64,000 nt of DNA from Sphaerochaeta sp. UBA5849. GTDB lineage: Bacteria; Spirochaetota; Spirochaetia; Sphaerochaetales; Sphaerochaetaceae. Below, one piece after another: positions 35,345-43,755 of this stretch. Both the position numbers and the translations under genes were made by a program. The DNA is taken from NCBI GenBank assembly GCA_002432715.1, contig DJGJ01000066.1, positions 42,017 to 106,016 of the forward strand, written 5' to 3'. Below the pieces are notes generated by a model. The model did no database searches and was not told the DNA's origin. It saw only the letters and a program-made list of their open reading frames with translations. How positions within the stretch are numbered: the first letter of the stretch is position 1; each line of letters begins with the position of its first letter.

Positions 35345-38272
35345 GTGAAAATTGGCTTGGATGTTGGCTCCACAACCATGAAATGCGTAGTACTTGATGA
35401 ACAGTTGCGTGTTGTTCATCAAGAGTATCGTAGACACTACTCTCAGATTCCCCAAACCGCTGTCCAGATGCTTACGCCCCTGCTCCAAAACCTTGGCGAC
35501 AGGCAGGTATGCTTCTCGCTCTCCGGCTCTGCCGGCATGGGGCTTTCCCAACAATTGCACCTGCCGTTTGTGCAGGAAGTATACGCCACCCGCATTGCCA
35601 TCCAGCACTATCTTCCTTCCACCGATGTGGTCATTGAACTTGGAGGCGAGGATGCCAAAATCCTGTTTCTGGGAAAGAACATGGAAGTGAGGATGAATGG
35701 GACCTGTGCCGGAGGCACCGGATCATTCATCGACCAGATGGCCAGCCTGCTCAACATAGATCAAGACCAGATGGATGATCTTGCGAAGCAGGCCAAGCAG
35801 AGCTATACCATTGCTTCACGATGCGGTGTTTTTGCAAAAAGCGACGTCCAGCCGCTCATCAACCAAGGAGCTGAAAAGGCCGACATCGCCCTTTCAGTTC
35901 TTCAATCGGTGGTCAACCAAACCATAGCAGGCCTTGCACAAGGTCGTCCGATCACCGGTCAGGTGGTATATCTGGGCGGCCCTCTGACATTCCTCTCCTC
36001 CTTGCGCAAAGCCTTCGACCAAACCTTGCACCTTGAGGGAATTTGTCCCGAAAACTCCCTGTATTTCGTAGCTCTGGGGACGGCGTTGTCCAAGGGCGAT
36101 GAGACCATCACCCTCTCGGATTTGGTGTATCAGCTTGAGCACTATCATACACAAAAGGCATTCACCTCCATCCCTCCCCTCTTCGAAACCGAAGAACAGT
36201 TGGAGGAGTTCCAAAGGCGCCATCAGAGGGCGAAGCTGCCGAAGGCTGATGCCCTCAACTACAAAGGGCAAGCCTTCCTCGGTGTCGACGCAGGCTCCAC
36301 CACCGTGAAGGCCTGCATCATCGACACCCAAGGAAGGCTCCTCTACAGCCGCTACCAGCTGAACAATGGCAATCCAGTGCAGGCGGTAAAGGAGTTCCTC
36401 ACCAATTTTCTTACCTCCTATCCGGATATCCACCTCGTAAAGGCATGTTCAACCGGGTATGGGGAGCTTCTGGTAAAAAATGCATTCAACTTCGAGTATT
36501 CGTTGGTTGAGACAATGGCCCATTATAAAAGCGCCAAAACGTTTCTTCGGGAAGTGGACTTCATCATTGACATCGGCGGTCAGGACATCAAGTGTTTCAA
36601 AATCGAAGACGGTGTCATCGACGATATTTTCCTCAATGAAGCGTGCTCGTCCGGATGCGGCTCGTTTCTGCAGACGTTCTCCAATGCACTGGGCTATTCG
36701 CCACAGGAGGCGGCCGAGCTTGCCCTGAAGGCACAGAATCCTGTCGACTTGGGCAGCCGCTGCACGGTGTTCATGAACAGTTCGGTCAAACAGGCGCAAA
36801 AGGACGGGGCCAGTGTTGCAGACATTTTCGCAGGTCTTGCAATCAGTGTGGTGAAGAACGCCCTGTACAAGGTTGTACGGTCAACCGACCCGTCCCTGCT
36901 CGGCAGGCACATCGTTGTGCAGGGAGGAACCTTTCTCAACGATGCGGTATTGCGTTCGTTCGAAATGGAACTGGGAAGCGAAGTCATCCGCATCGAGGAA
37001 GCCGGTCTGATGGGAGCCTATGGCTGTGCACTGCATGCCATGGAGCAGCACAAAAAAGACCATAAGAGTACAACCACCCTCTCTCTTGCACAACTCTCCA
37101 GCTTCTCCCACCGAACCCGTACGGTACACTGTAAAGGGTGTACCAATGCCTGTCTGTTGACCATCAACAGTTTCGACGGGGATCGAAAGCTTGTCAGCGG
37201 AAACAAGTGCGACCGCATCGTACAACCTGAAACCTTTGTCAGCAATCCTGAAAGACTCAATCTGTATGCTTACAAGCAACAATACCTGGCTGATTTGAAG
37301 AGCGGCAGAAATGAGCGGGGACGCATCGGCATCCCTCTGCAACTCTCCTTTTATGAGCAACTGCCCTTCTGGCATGCCTGCCTGTCCAGCCTTGGCTTCG
37401 AGGTTGTCGTATCCGAGCCCTCCACCCGGGATACATACCTGAAAGGCCAATCGACAATCAGCAGCGATACCATCTGTTATCCAGCGAAGCTGATGCATGG
37501 ACATGTCCAGCAGCTCATCGAGGCCGGTGTTGACGCCATTTTCTATCCTTGCTCCAGTTACAACCTGAATGAGGAGAAAGGGGACAACCACTTCAACTGT
37601 CCGGTGGTTGCCTATTACCCCGAAGTACTCAAGCACAACATGCCTTCACTGCTCGAACACAAGGTGTTGTTCATAAGCGACTACATAAGCCTTGCCGATG
37701 AACGATTCGCACCATCACGGCTCTATGAAATACTCTCCAAGCACTACAATCTTGGCAAGGGGGAAGTCAAGCTGGCATGCAAACGGGGCTACGAGGCCCT
37801 GAGGACCTACCAGCAGGCGGTAAGAAACCAGGCAACCATCATTGTAGAGGAGGCCAGGAAACGTGCTTGGCCGATCATGGTGCTTGCAGGGCGCCCCTAC
37901 CACGTCGATGGTGAAGTCAATCACGGCATCGACAGTCTGTTGCTTCAATGCGGCTGTGCCGTCCTCAGCGAGGATGGGATCAGCCATTTGGTGCCGAAGG
38001 AAAAGCGGACCGTCCTCAACCAATGGACTTATCATGCAAGAATGTACGATGCCGCACGGTATGTGACCACACAACCTGACATGCAGATCATCCAGCTGGT
38101 CTCCTTCGGTTGCGGCCTCGATGCAGTGACCAGTGATGAGATCCGCGACATTCTCAGACAGACCGACAAGATTTACACCCAGATAAAAATCGATGAGATT
38201 GCAAACCTCGGGGCAGTGAAAATTCGGATCCGCAGTCTGCTCGCTGCAATCGGGGAGGCAAGCGGCACATGA
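35345..38272 (+). CDS. CoA-substrate-specific enzyme activase, double ATPase part
   Basis: A 975-residue protein. It contains two BadF/HgdC-type ATPase domains: the first starts IGLDVGSTTMKC (residue 3) with NGTCAGGTGSF near 120, the second starts FLGVDAGSTTVKA (near 312) with NEACSSGCGSF near 433. The cysteines there are the usual bridging 4Fe-4S ligands. A DUF2229-type region with KGCTNAC and SDTICYPAKLMHGH follows. GTG start with GGAGG eight bases upstream. The remaining part of the usual long protein is encoded by the next gene, overlapping by ATGA. Substrate unknown. Confidence 0.82.
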   Translation: MKIGLDVGSTTMKCVVLDEQLRVVHQEYRRHYSQIPQTAVQMLTPLLQNLGDRQVCFSLSGSAGMGLSQQLHLPFVQEVYATRIAIQHYLPSTDVVIELGGEDAKILFLGKNMEVRMNGTCAGGTGSFIDQMASLLNIDQDQMDDLAKQAKQSYTIASRCGVFAKSDVQPLINQGAEKADIALSVLQSVVNQTIAGLAQGRPITGQVVYLGGPLTFLSSLRKAFDQTLHLEGICPENSLYFVALGTALSKGDETITLSDLVYQLEHYHTQKAFTSIPPLFETEEQLEEFQRRHQRAKLPKADALNYKGQAFLGVDAGSTTVKACIIDTQGRLLYSRYQLNNGNPVQAVKEFLTNFLTSYPDIHLVKACSTGYGELLVKNAFNFEYSLVETMAHYKSAKTFLREVDFIIDIGGQDIKCFKIEDGVIDDIFLNEACSSGCGSFLQTFSNALGYSPQEAAELALKAQNPVDLGSRCTVFMNSSVKQAQKDGASVADIFAGLAISVVKNALYKVVRSTDPSLLGRHIVVQGGTFLNDAVLRSFEMELGSEVIRIEEAGLMGAYGCALHAMEQHKKDHKSTTTLSLAQLSSFSHRTRTVHCKGCTNACLLTINSFDGDRKLVSGNKCDRIVQPETFVSNPERLNLYAYKQQYLADLKSGRNERGRIGIPLQLSFYEQLPFWHACLSSLGFEVVVSEPSTRDTYLKGQSTISSDTICYPAKLMHGHVQQLIEAGVDAIFYPCSSYNLNEEKGDNHFNCPVVAYYPEVLKHNMPSLLEHKVLFISDYISLADERFAPSRLYEILSKHYNLGKGEVKLACKRGYEALRTYQQAVRNQATIIVEEARKRAWPIMVLAGRPYHVDGEVNHGIDSLLLQCGCAVLSEDGISHLVPKEKRTVLNQWTYHARMYDAARYVTTQPDMQIIQLVSFGCGLDAVTSDEIRDILRQTDKIYTQIKIDEIANLGAVKIRIRSLLAAIGEASGT

Positions 38273-39525
38273 GCACCGTATTTACAAAAGCGATGAAGAA
38301 GGACTATACCATTCTCATTCCCAATATGTCGCCGGTTCACTTCAAGATCGCCAAAGAGGTGTTTGCCAATCACGGCTACAACGTTGTGCTGCTGGAGAAC
38401 CAGGGTCCCAATGTCATCCGTGAAGGGCTCAGGTATGTACACAATGATATCTGTTATCCCGCCCAACTCGTCATCGGACAACTCATCGATGCGTTGAAAC
38501 ACGGGAATTTCGACACCAACAAAGTTGCTTTGGTCATCACCCAGACAGGAGGAGGCTGCAGGGCCAGCAATTATCTATTTTTGCTGCGCAAAGCCCTCGA
38601 GAAGTGCCATCTCGGGCATATTCCCGTAATCAGTCTCAATCTCAAGGGGCTGGAGAAGAATCCCGGATTCAAGCTGACCTTCTTCATGCTGCTGCAGGCA
38701 TACAGTGCTTTCATCTACGGAGACCTGCTTATGGCCTTGTCAAACCAAGTGAGGCCGTATGAAGTGAACAAGGGTGAAGCCGATGCCCTGGTCGCCACCT
38801 GGACACGGTATCTGAGTGATCGGTTCGCCAACAACAGGGGCTACATCGGATGGGCCATGAAACGAAACCTCAATGAGATATGCAGGCAGTTTGCAGCAAT
38901 CGAGGTAAGAAAAGAAGAGAAGATCAAAGTCGGCATCGTCGGTGAAATCTATATGAAATACTCTCCGCTGGGCAACAACAACCTGCAGGCATACCTGGAA
39001 CAGCAGGGCTGCGAAGTCATGGTTCCTTCCATGATGGGTTTCCTCTACTACGGGGCCGATAATGCAATCACGGACAAGGCTTATTATGGAGGACGCAGGA
39101 TCAGCAGCATCGTCACCCAGCTCATACTCAAGCAATTGTTCAAGGTAGAGACCATGGTACGAGAAGCAATGGCGAAAACCGGAAAGTTCACCGTTCCCAT
39201 TCCCTATACGGAAATGAAGAAACTCACCGAAGGATTGATCGACTATGGTGTAAAAATGGGTGAAGGCTGGCTGCTTACCGCTGAAATGCTCGATTTGGTA
39301 CATGCCGGATATACAAATATCGTCTGCACCCAGCCATTTGGCTGCCTGCCCAATCATATTAGTGCGAAAGGCATGATCAGGGCTGTTACCGAACGGGCCC
39401 CCGAAGCAAACATTGTTCCCATCGATTACGATCCTTCTGCAACGCATGTAAACCAGGAAAACCGCATTAAATTGATGCTTTCCATAGCAAGAGAGAATCT
39501 CGATTCGGAGAAGAACGGAAAATAA
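38269..39525 (+). CDS. CoA-enzyme activase C-terminal part / HgdB-like protein
   Basis: A 418-residue protein corresponding to the C-terminal region of long activase proteins and related to 2-hydroxyacyl-CoA dehydratase components. It has NDICYPAQLVIGQLID, TQTGGGCRASNY and CTQPFGCLPNHI, cysteine motifs suited to an iron-sulphur cluster. The start overlaps the activase stop as ATGA, so both parts are made together. No acyl-CoA dehydratase or transferase genes are close, so the physiological substrate cannot be read from context. Confidence 0.75.
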   Translation: MSTVFTKAMKKDYTILIPNMSPVHFKIAKEVFANHGYNVVLLENQGPNVIREGLRYVHNDICYPAQLVIGQLIDALKHGNFDTNKVALVITQTGGGCRASNYLFLLRKALEKCHLGHIPVISLNLKGLEKNPGFKLTFFMLLQAYSAFIYGDLLMALSNQVRPYEVNKGEADALVATWTRYLSDRFANNRGYIGWAMKRNLNEICRQFAAIEVRKEEKIKVGIVGEIYMKYSPLGNNNLQAYLEQQGCEVMVPSMMGFLYYGADNAITDKAYYGGRRISSIVTQLILKQLFKVETMVREAMAKTGKFTVPIPYTEMKKLTEGLIDYGVKMGEGWLLTAEMLDLVHAGYTNIVCTQPFGCLPNHISAKGMIRAVTERAPEANIVPIDYDPSATHVNQENRIKLMLSIARENLDSEKNGK

Positions 39526-39573
39526 AGATATCTCCTACTATTCTACTTTTATTTCTTTGATTACATTAGAGTC

Positions 39574-40206
39574 ATGAGAATAGAACGCATAGAACAACCG
39601 CAAGACCTTGAACACTTCGTAGCTCAGGACCTGGTCCAGCTCGCAAAGCAAAAAGAAGGCACTCTGCATATTGCTCTTTCCGGAGGCAGGAGTGCTCAGT
39701 TCATCGTCAAGGGATTACTCGCTGTGCAGCCATCAATCCTGAGTCGGGTTCACCTCTATCTGGTAGACGAGCGTCTTGAGGGGGAGAAGAATCTGGACAC
39801 CCTTCTTGCGGCAGGACTTGAGCGTGCTGTTGCTTTGACTCAGCTTTCCATACCAAAGGCGCAACGAGAGCTCTCGACTTCCCCCTTTGATAGGGTATAT
39901 TTAGGTGTAGGAGAAGATGGCCATATCGCGTCCTTGTTCCCCGGCAGACAACCGGAACAGGATACTGATCAAGTTGCAGTCGTTGAGCAGAGCCCCAAAC
40001 CTCCAAAGCGGAGGGTTACTCTCACCTATTACGGATTCTCGAAGCTGGCCCGCAATGCAACAGTGTTCCTGCTGTTCCTGGGAGAGGGGAAACGAGACGC
40101 CTTGGAGCGATTGATGAGTGGGAAAGAACATGCAGACACCCTTCCTTGTGCGTACTTTGTGGACAATCAATTCCCTAATCGGATCATAACAGACCTGAAG
40201 GAGTAA
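39574..40206 (+). CDS. pgl: 6-phosphogluconolactonase
   Basis: A 210-residue enzyme hydrolysing the lactone made by glucose-6-phosphate dehydrogenase. It has IALSGGRSAQFI, HLYLVDERL and LGVGEDGHIASLFPG, the family signature. Length is a little below average (about 230). The next gene is zwf, so the two oxidative pentose phosphate steps are paired. No ribosome site precedes ATG 39574; a -10-like TACATT lies six bases upstream. Confidence 0.92.
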   Translation: MRIERIEQPQDLEHFVAQDLVQLAKQKEGTLHIALSGGRSAQFIVKGLLAVQPSILSRVHLYLVDERLEGEKNLDTLLAAGLERAVALTQLSIPKAQRELSTSPFDRVYLGVGEDGHIASLFPGRQPEQDTDQVAVVEQSPKPPKRRVTLTYYGFSKLARNATVFLLFLGEGKRDALERLMSGKEHADTLPCAYFVDNQFPNRIITDLKE

Positions 40207-40213
40207 GAAGGCT

Positions 40214-41587
40214 ATGAAACGAATCATCATCCAATACGGCGGCACCGGAGACCTTGCACTGAAGAAATTGTACCCTGCCTATCAGAATCTTATGGAAAAG
40301 CAGTATGCATTTTCCGTTCTTGCCCTTGGGCGGCGGTATACCACCCGGGAGGAATTTCTCTTGCATTCGGTTGATGCTTCAGCTCCCGCCTCCTTCACCG
40401 ATAATCTGGATTATTTGTACTATGACATGGCCGAATCCGAGGCCGTTTCCATTCTCACCAAAAAGCTGAGAAGCATGATCGAGGGAAGTAAAGAGGTAGA
40501 GTTCATCTACTATCTGGCGCTGCAGCCCTCGCTGTACGAGGATGCCATCCACCAAATCAAGGAAATTGATGCATCGCTGGATTGCATGTGCACGCTCACC
40601 AAGAAAATCGTGGTGGAAAAGCCATTCGGTTTCGATTTGGAAAGTGCACTGAGGTATAATGAAATACTTGAGAAAGCATTCACCGACGAGGAAATATTCC
40701 GTGTTGACCACTACCTTGGCAAGGAGTTCATGCAAAATTTGCTGCTCATGCGGTTCCACAACGACATCATCCGCAGAATCTGGGATAACAGGACCATCGA
40801 ATCGATCCAGATTATTTTTGATGAAAAGCACGGAGTAGACCAGAGGTTGGGTTTCTACGAGAAAATCGGAGTCGTGCGCGATACCATCCAGAACCATATC
40901 ATGCAAATCATCACATACTTGACGATGAGCGAGCCGGCTTCGCTTTCACCCGAGGATATCGCCATAGAAAAGGAGAAAGTACTACGCTCAATCTCCCCCA
41001 TCCAGGAATTTCATATGGGAAGGTATGAGTCGTTGGGAGTCAACAGCGGCCACGTTGTGCAAACACCGACGTATGCTGCCCTGAAGCTGTTTGTGAACAC
41101 CTATTACTTTGCAGACATTCCAATTTATGTGCGAACAGGCAAGATGCAGAAGGAAGCTAAATCACTGATTTATATCAAATTCAAGAATACAACCAAGCAG
41201 GTGATGCACGACCAGACCATCGCTGAGAACGGTGTGATCATCACCATTCACCCAGAGCTCACAATCGATATCAGTATGAACCTGAAAATGCCGAATACCA
41301 GCTGGAAATCAAAACCGGTTCGGTTCCGCTTCAACCAAAGCGAGACGTTCGGTGCGAACACACCCGAAGCATATGAGCAGATTGTTCAAAAGATCCTGAT
41401 AGGCGACAAGAGCCTCTTCCCCACCATGAAGGAGATAACCGAAGCCTGGAGGATTGTAGGACCGATGCTCGAAAGCGATCTGGTAGGTGAAGTCTATCCG
41501 ATTAGAACCCTGCCCCGTTTTGCAAGCCAGCTGGCCAAGGACAACAACTTCACCTGGTTTGATGAGACTGCGGGTGCAAAGTCTTGA
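40214..41587 (+). CDS. zwf: Glucose-6-phosphate dehydrogenase
   Basis: A 457-residue enzyme making NADPH and 6-phosphogluconolactone. The nucleotide-binding start is YGGTGDLALKKLYPA (common form GxTGDLxxRKL). Glucose-6-phosphate binding and catalysis are marked by EKPFGFDLESA and FRVDHYLGKEFMQNLL, and VRTGKMQKEAKS follows. A ribosome site (GGAG/AAGG) sits between it and pgl. Its stop faces that of trpS across an 83-base gap. Confidence 0.94.
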   Translation: MKRIIIQYGGTGDLALKKLYPAYQNLMEKQYAFSVLALGRRYTTREEFLLHSVDASAPASFTDNLDYLYYDMAESEAVSILTKKLRSMIEGSKEVEFIYYLALQPSLYEDAIHQIKEIDASLDCMCTLTKKIVVEKPFGFDLESALRYNEILEKAFTDEEIFRVDHYLGKEFMQNLLLMRFHNDIIRRIWDNRTIESIQIIFDEKHGVDQRLGFYEKIGVVRDTIQNHIMQIITYLTMSEPASLSPEDIAIEKEKVLRSISPIQEFHMGRYESLGVNSGHVVQTPTYAALKLFVNTYYFADIPIYVRTGKMQKEAKSLIYIKFKNTTKQVMHDQTIAENGVIITIHPELTIDISMNLKMPNTSWKSKPVRFRFNQSETFGANTPEAYEQIVQKILIGDKSLFPTMKEITEAWRIVGPMLESDLVGEVYPIRTLPRFASQLAKDNNFTWFDETAGAKS

Positions 41588-41670
41588 TGGAAGTCTGGCT
41601 CTGATACAAAACAGCCACCAACAAAGAGTCGCCTCTTCATTGATGGCTTTCTCAAAGGACCGGCACAGCC

Positions 41671-42663
41671 TTAGATCAGCACGTGCATCTTTTCCTTGAT
41701 GGCGTGCAGGTTCTCGTTTCCGATTACATTCGCCTTCCGCGTCCCTTCAACTATCAGGTCCCTGACCTCACCTAGGTGGTTCTCATAGTAAGCCCTTCTC
41801 TGTCGGATGGGATCGAGCAAGGCATTCAGCACTTCGTTGAGCCGTTTCTTGCAGGCAACACATCCAAGCTGTGCATTGCGGCACCGCTCGGCAATATCGG
41901 CAGCCTCATCGGGATTGAACACGCAGTGATACTTGTAGACGTTGCAGATTTCCGGATGACCGGGAATCTTCACCGTAATTCTTGCCGGATCGGTGACGGC
42001 GTTACGTACCCGCTCCCATACCGTTTCAGGAGTATCGGAGAGATAGATTGCATTGCCCAGGCTCTTGCCCATTTTTGCATTGCCATCCAGCCCTGACAGC
42101 CTTCCCACGGTACTGAGTTTCGCTTCAGGTTCAACAATGGAGGTTCCATACATATCATTGAACTTGCGCACAATCTTTCGTGCCAATTCAATATGTGGAA
42201 TCTGATCCTCACCAACGGGAACAAGGTGTGCATTGCAGAAGGTGATATCGGCGGTTTGACTCACCGGATATCCGAGAAATCCATAGGTGAGGTCGGCATA
42301 CCCGTAGTTCTTCGCCTCGGTCTTGATCGTCGGGTTGTGCCTGAGTTGATTGACCGTCACAAGCATCGAGTAGAAGACCGTCAACTCTGCAATGGAGGTG
42401 ATCTGACTCTGTTGGACCAAGGTAATCTTGGCAGGGTCGAGTCCTACTGAAAGGTTGTCTATGGCGACATCGTAGATGCTGGTGTTGATGAGCTCAGGAT
42501 GCTCGAAGTGCGTCGTGAGGGCTTGCACGTCCGCCAGTAAAATGAACGTATCGTAGCTGTCCTGCAACTCCACCCTGCTCTTCAGAGAACCCACATAGTG
42601 TCCCAAGTGCAATCGACCGGTGGTACGGTCTCCTGTCAAGATTCGTTTCTTACTTTGTTCCAC
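41671..42663 (-). CDS. trpS: Tryptophanyl-tRNA synthetase
   Basis: A 330-residue class I synthetase. The HIGH-type motif is TTGRLHLGHYVG, the KMSKS-type motif is NAKMGKSLGNAI and the GEDQIPHIELAR region is typical. The start is GTG 42663 with GGAG eight bases upstream, immediately after the FmdB-like gene. It is the last gene of ileS-lipoprotein-fmdB-trpS. Confidence 0.95.
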   Translation of the reverse strand: MEQSKKRILTGDRTTGRLHLGHYVGSLKSRVELQDSYDTFILLADVQALTTHFEHPELINTSIYDVAIDNLSVGLDPAKITLVQQSQITSIAELTVFYSMLVTVNQLRHNPTIKTEAKNYGYADLTYGFLGYPVSQTADITFCNAHLVPVGEDQIPHIELARKIVRKFNDMYGTSIVEPEAKLSTVGRLSGLDGNAKMGKSLGNAIYLSDTPETVWERVRNAVTDPARITVKIPGHPEICNVYKYHCVFNPDEAADIAERCRNAQLGCVACKKRLNEVLNALLDPIRQRRAYYENHLGEVRDLIVEGTRKANVIGNENLHAIKEKMHVLI

Positions 42664-42668
42664 GAGAC

Positions 42669-42845
42669 TTACTCCTCCTCTTTTGATTCCTGTTCAGGAA
42701 TCGACGAAGAGGGAATGTTTACCCGCATCATGGTATGTTCCATGTTGCAGGAAGGGCAGACGGCAGGAGCCTCATGTTTGTCCAAAGACTGGACCAGTTC
42801 AACTCGTGCCTTGCAAAGCTGACACTCGTACTCATAAGAAGGCAT
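42669..42845 (-). CDS. FmdB-like zinc ribbon protein
   Basis: A 58-residue protein starting MPSYEYECQLCKARVELV with a second pair CPSC near residue 30, the two CxxC pairs of FmdB-type zinc ribbons. The tail is short and acidic (ESKEEE). The role of these proteins is poorly known. GGAG lies ten bases before ATG 42845. It sits five bases upstream of trpS and downstream of the lipoprotein gene. Confidence 0.85.
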   Translation of the reverse strand: MPSYEYECQLCKARVELVQSLDKHEAPAVCPSCNMEHTMMRVNIPSSSIPEQESKEEE

Positions 42846-42866
42846 CGTATGTATCTCCTCTCAGGC

Positions 42867-43751
42867 TTAAAGCATTCCAGTCAGACTGTGTCTGAGAGCT
42901 TCCATCTGCTCTTCGCCCAATTCCATGTGTTTGATCGTTACTCGATCATCCTCTATCAAAAACATCTTCATCAAGTCTGCAATCTTATAGGGAATCTTCT
43001 CCCGCTTCAATCTGGCAATGTATGCGGTGCGTACCATCTGGGACAGGGTGGATGCAAGCTTTGCAGTATCCATGGTGATATACGCATCCAAGGTATACGA
43101 GCCTGCATCATCCGCATTGATCAACAACAACATCGACTTCGCCTGCTTGATCACCGTATCGGGCAACCCAAGTCCCAAATCAAAAAAGGTTTCTGGATGC
43201 AGGGAATAGACAGCGATTGATGATTGTGCCATCTGCATGGCGGTCTGGTCATCGATCAACCGGTTTTTCGCTGCAAAGCTCGAATAGCTCTCCTCATACG
43301 AACCATTGGTGAAGAGCAGCTTGTCATTCTTCGGCGTATACAGCGAGACAGGCCCGCTCTTCTGGCTGAACCACGTAAGTCCGTCGCTGTTGCCCTTCCG
43401 TTCCAACTCCTTGGCGTACATCATGCCGGTATTGATAAGGAACTTCGGATAGTCACCTTCCACCACCCCATATGCCGAGATGGCATCGGCTTCCAAGGGA
43501 TAGGCATCGGATGTAGGTTTCAACGCAAGAGATACCCTTCTGGAACGGCGCGCAAACTCTTCAAGATCCGAGAAGGCTGCCTGCACCAGCTCCTGCTCCT
43601 TGCGGGCATCGATGGTCACCACAATCACGTTCTCTTCACCCATCGCTTGGAAGTCATAGTAGGGCCGCCCCTTCTGTGACACGGTGGCACAGGAGGAGAG
43701 GACAACGACCGCCAAAACGAAAGCTGATGCAATCTTGCAGAATCTAACCAT
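42867..43751 (-). CDS. Putative lipoprotein of unknown function
   Basis: A 294-residue protein with a lipoprotein signal peptide: basic MVRFCKIAS, hydrophobic core, then VVLSSC as the lipobox with Cys at about residue 21. The mature part has no motif I recognise. It is rich in short strands and could form a beta-type envelope domain. ATG 43751 lies four bases after the ileS stop, so it is probably co-transcribed with ileS, fmdB and trpS. Confidence 0.72.
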   Translation of the reverse strand: MVRFCKIASAFVLAVVVLSSCATVSQKGRPYYDFQAMGEENVIVVTIDARKEQELVQAAFSDLEEFARRSRRVSLALKPTSDAYPLEADAISAYGVVEGDYPKFLINTGMMYAKELERKGNSDGLTWFSQKSGPVSLYTPKNDKLLFTNGSYEESYSSFAAKNRLIDDQTAMQMAQSSIAVYSLHPETFFDLGLGLPDTVIKQAKSMLLLINADDAGSYTLDAYITMDTAKLASTLSQMVRTAYIARLKREKIPYKIADLMKMFLIEDDRVTIKHMELGEEQMEALRHSLTGML

Positions 43752-43755
43752 GCAT

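Noticed and set aside
41588..41670. Bidirectional terminator between zwf and trpS
   Set aside because: A nested AAGAG/CTCTT and GCCA/TGGC arrangement exists, but pairing is imperfect and the T tract short, so it was not listed.
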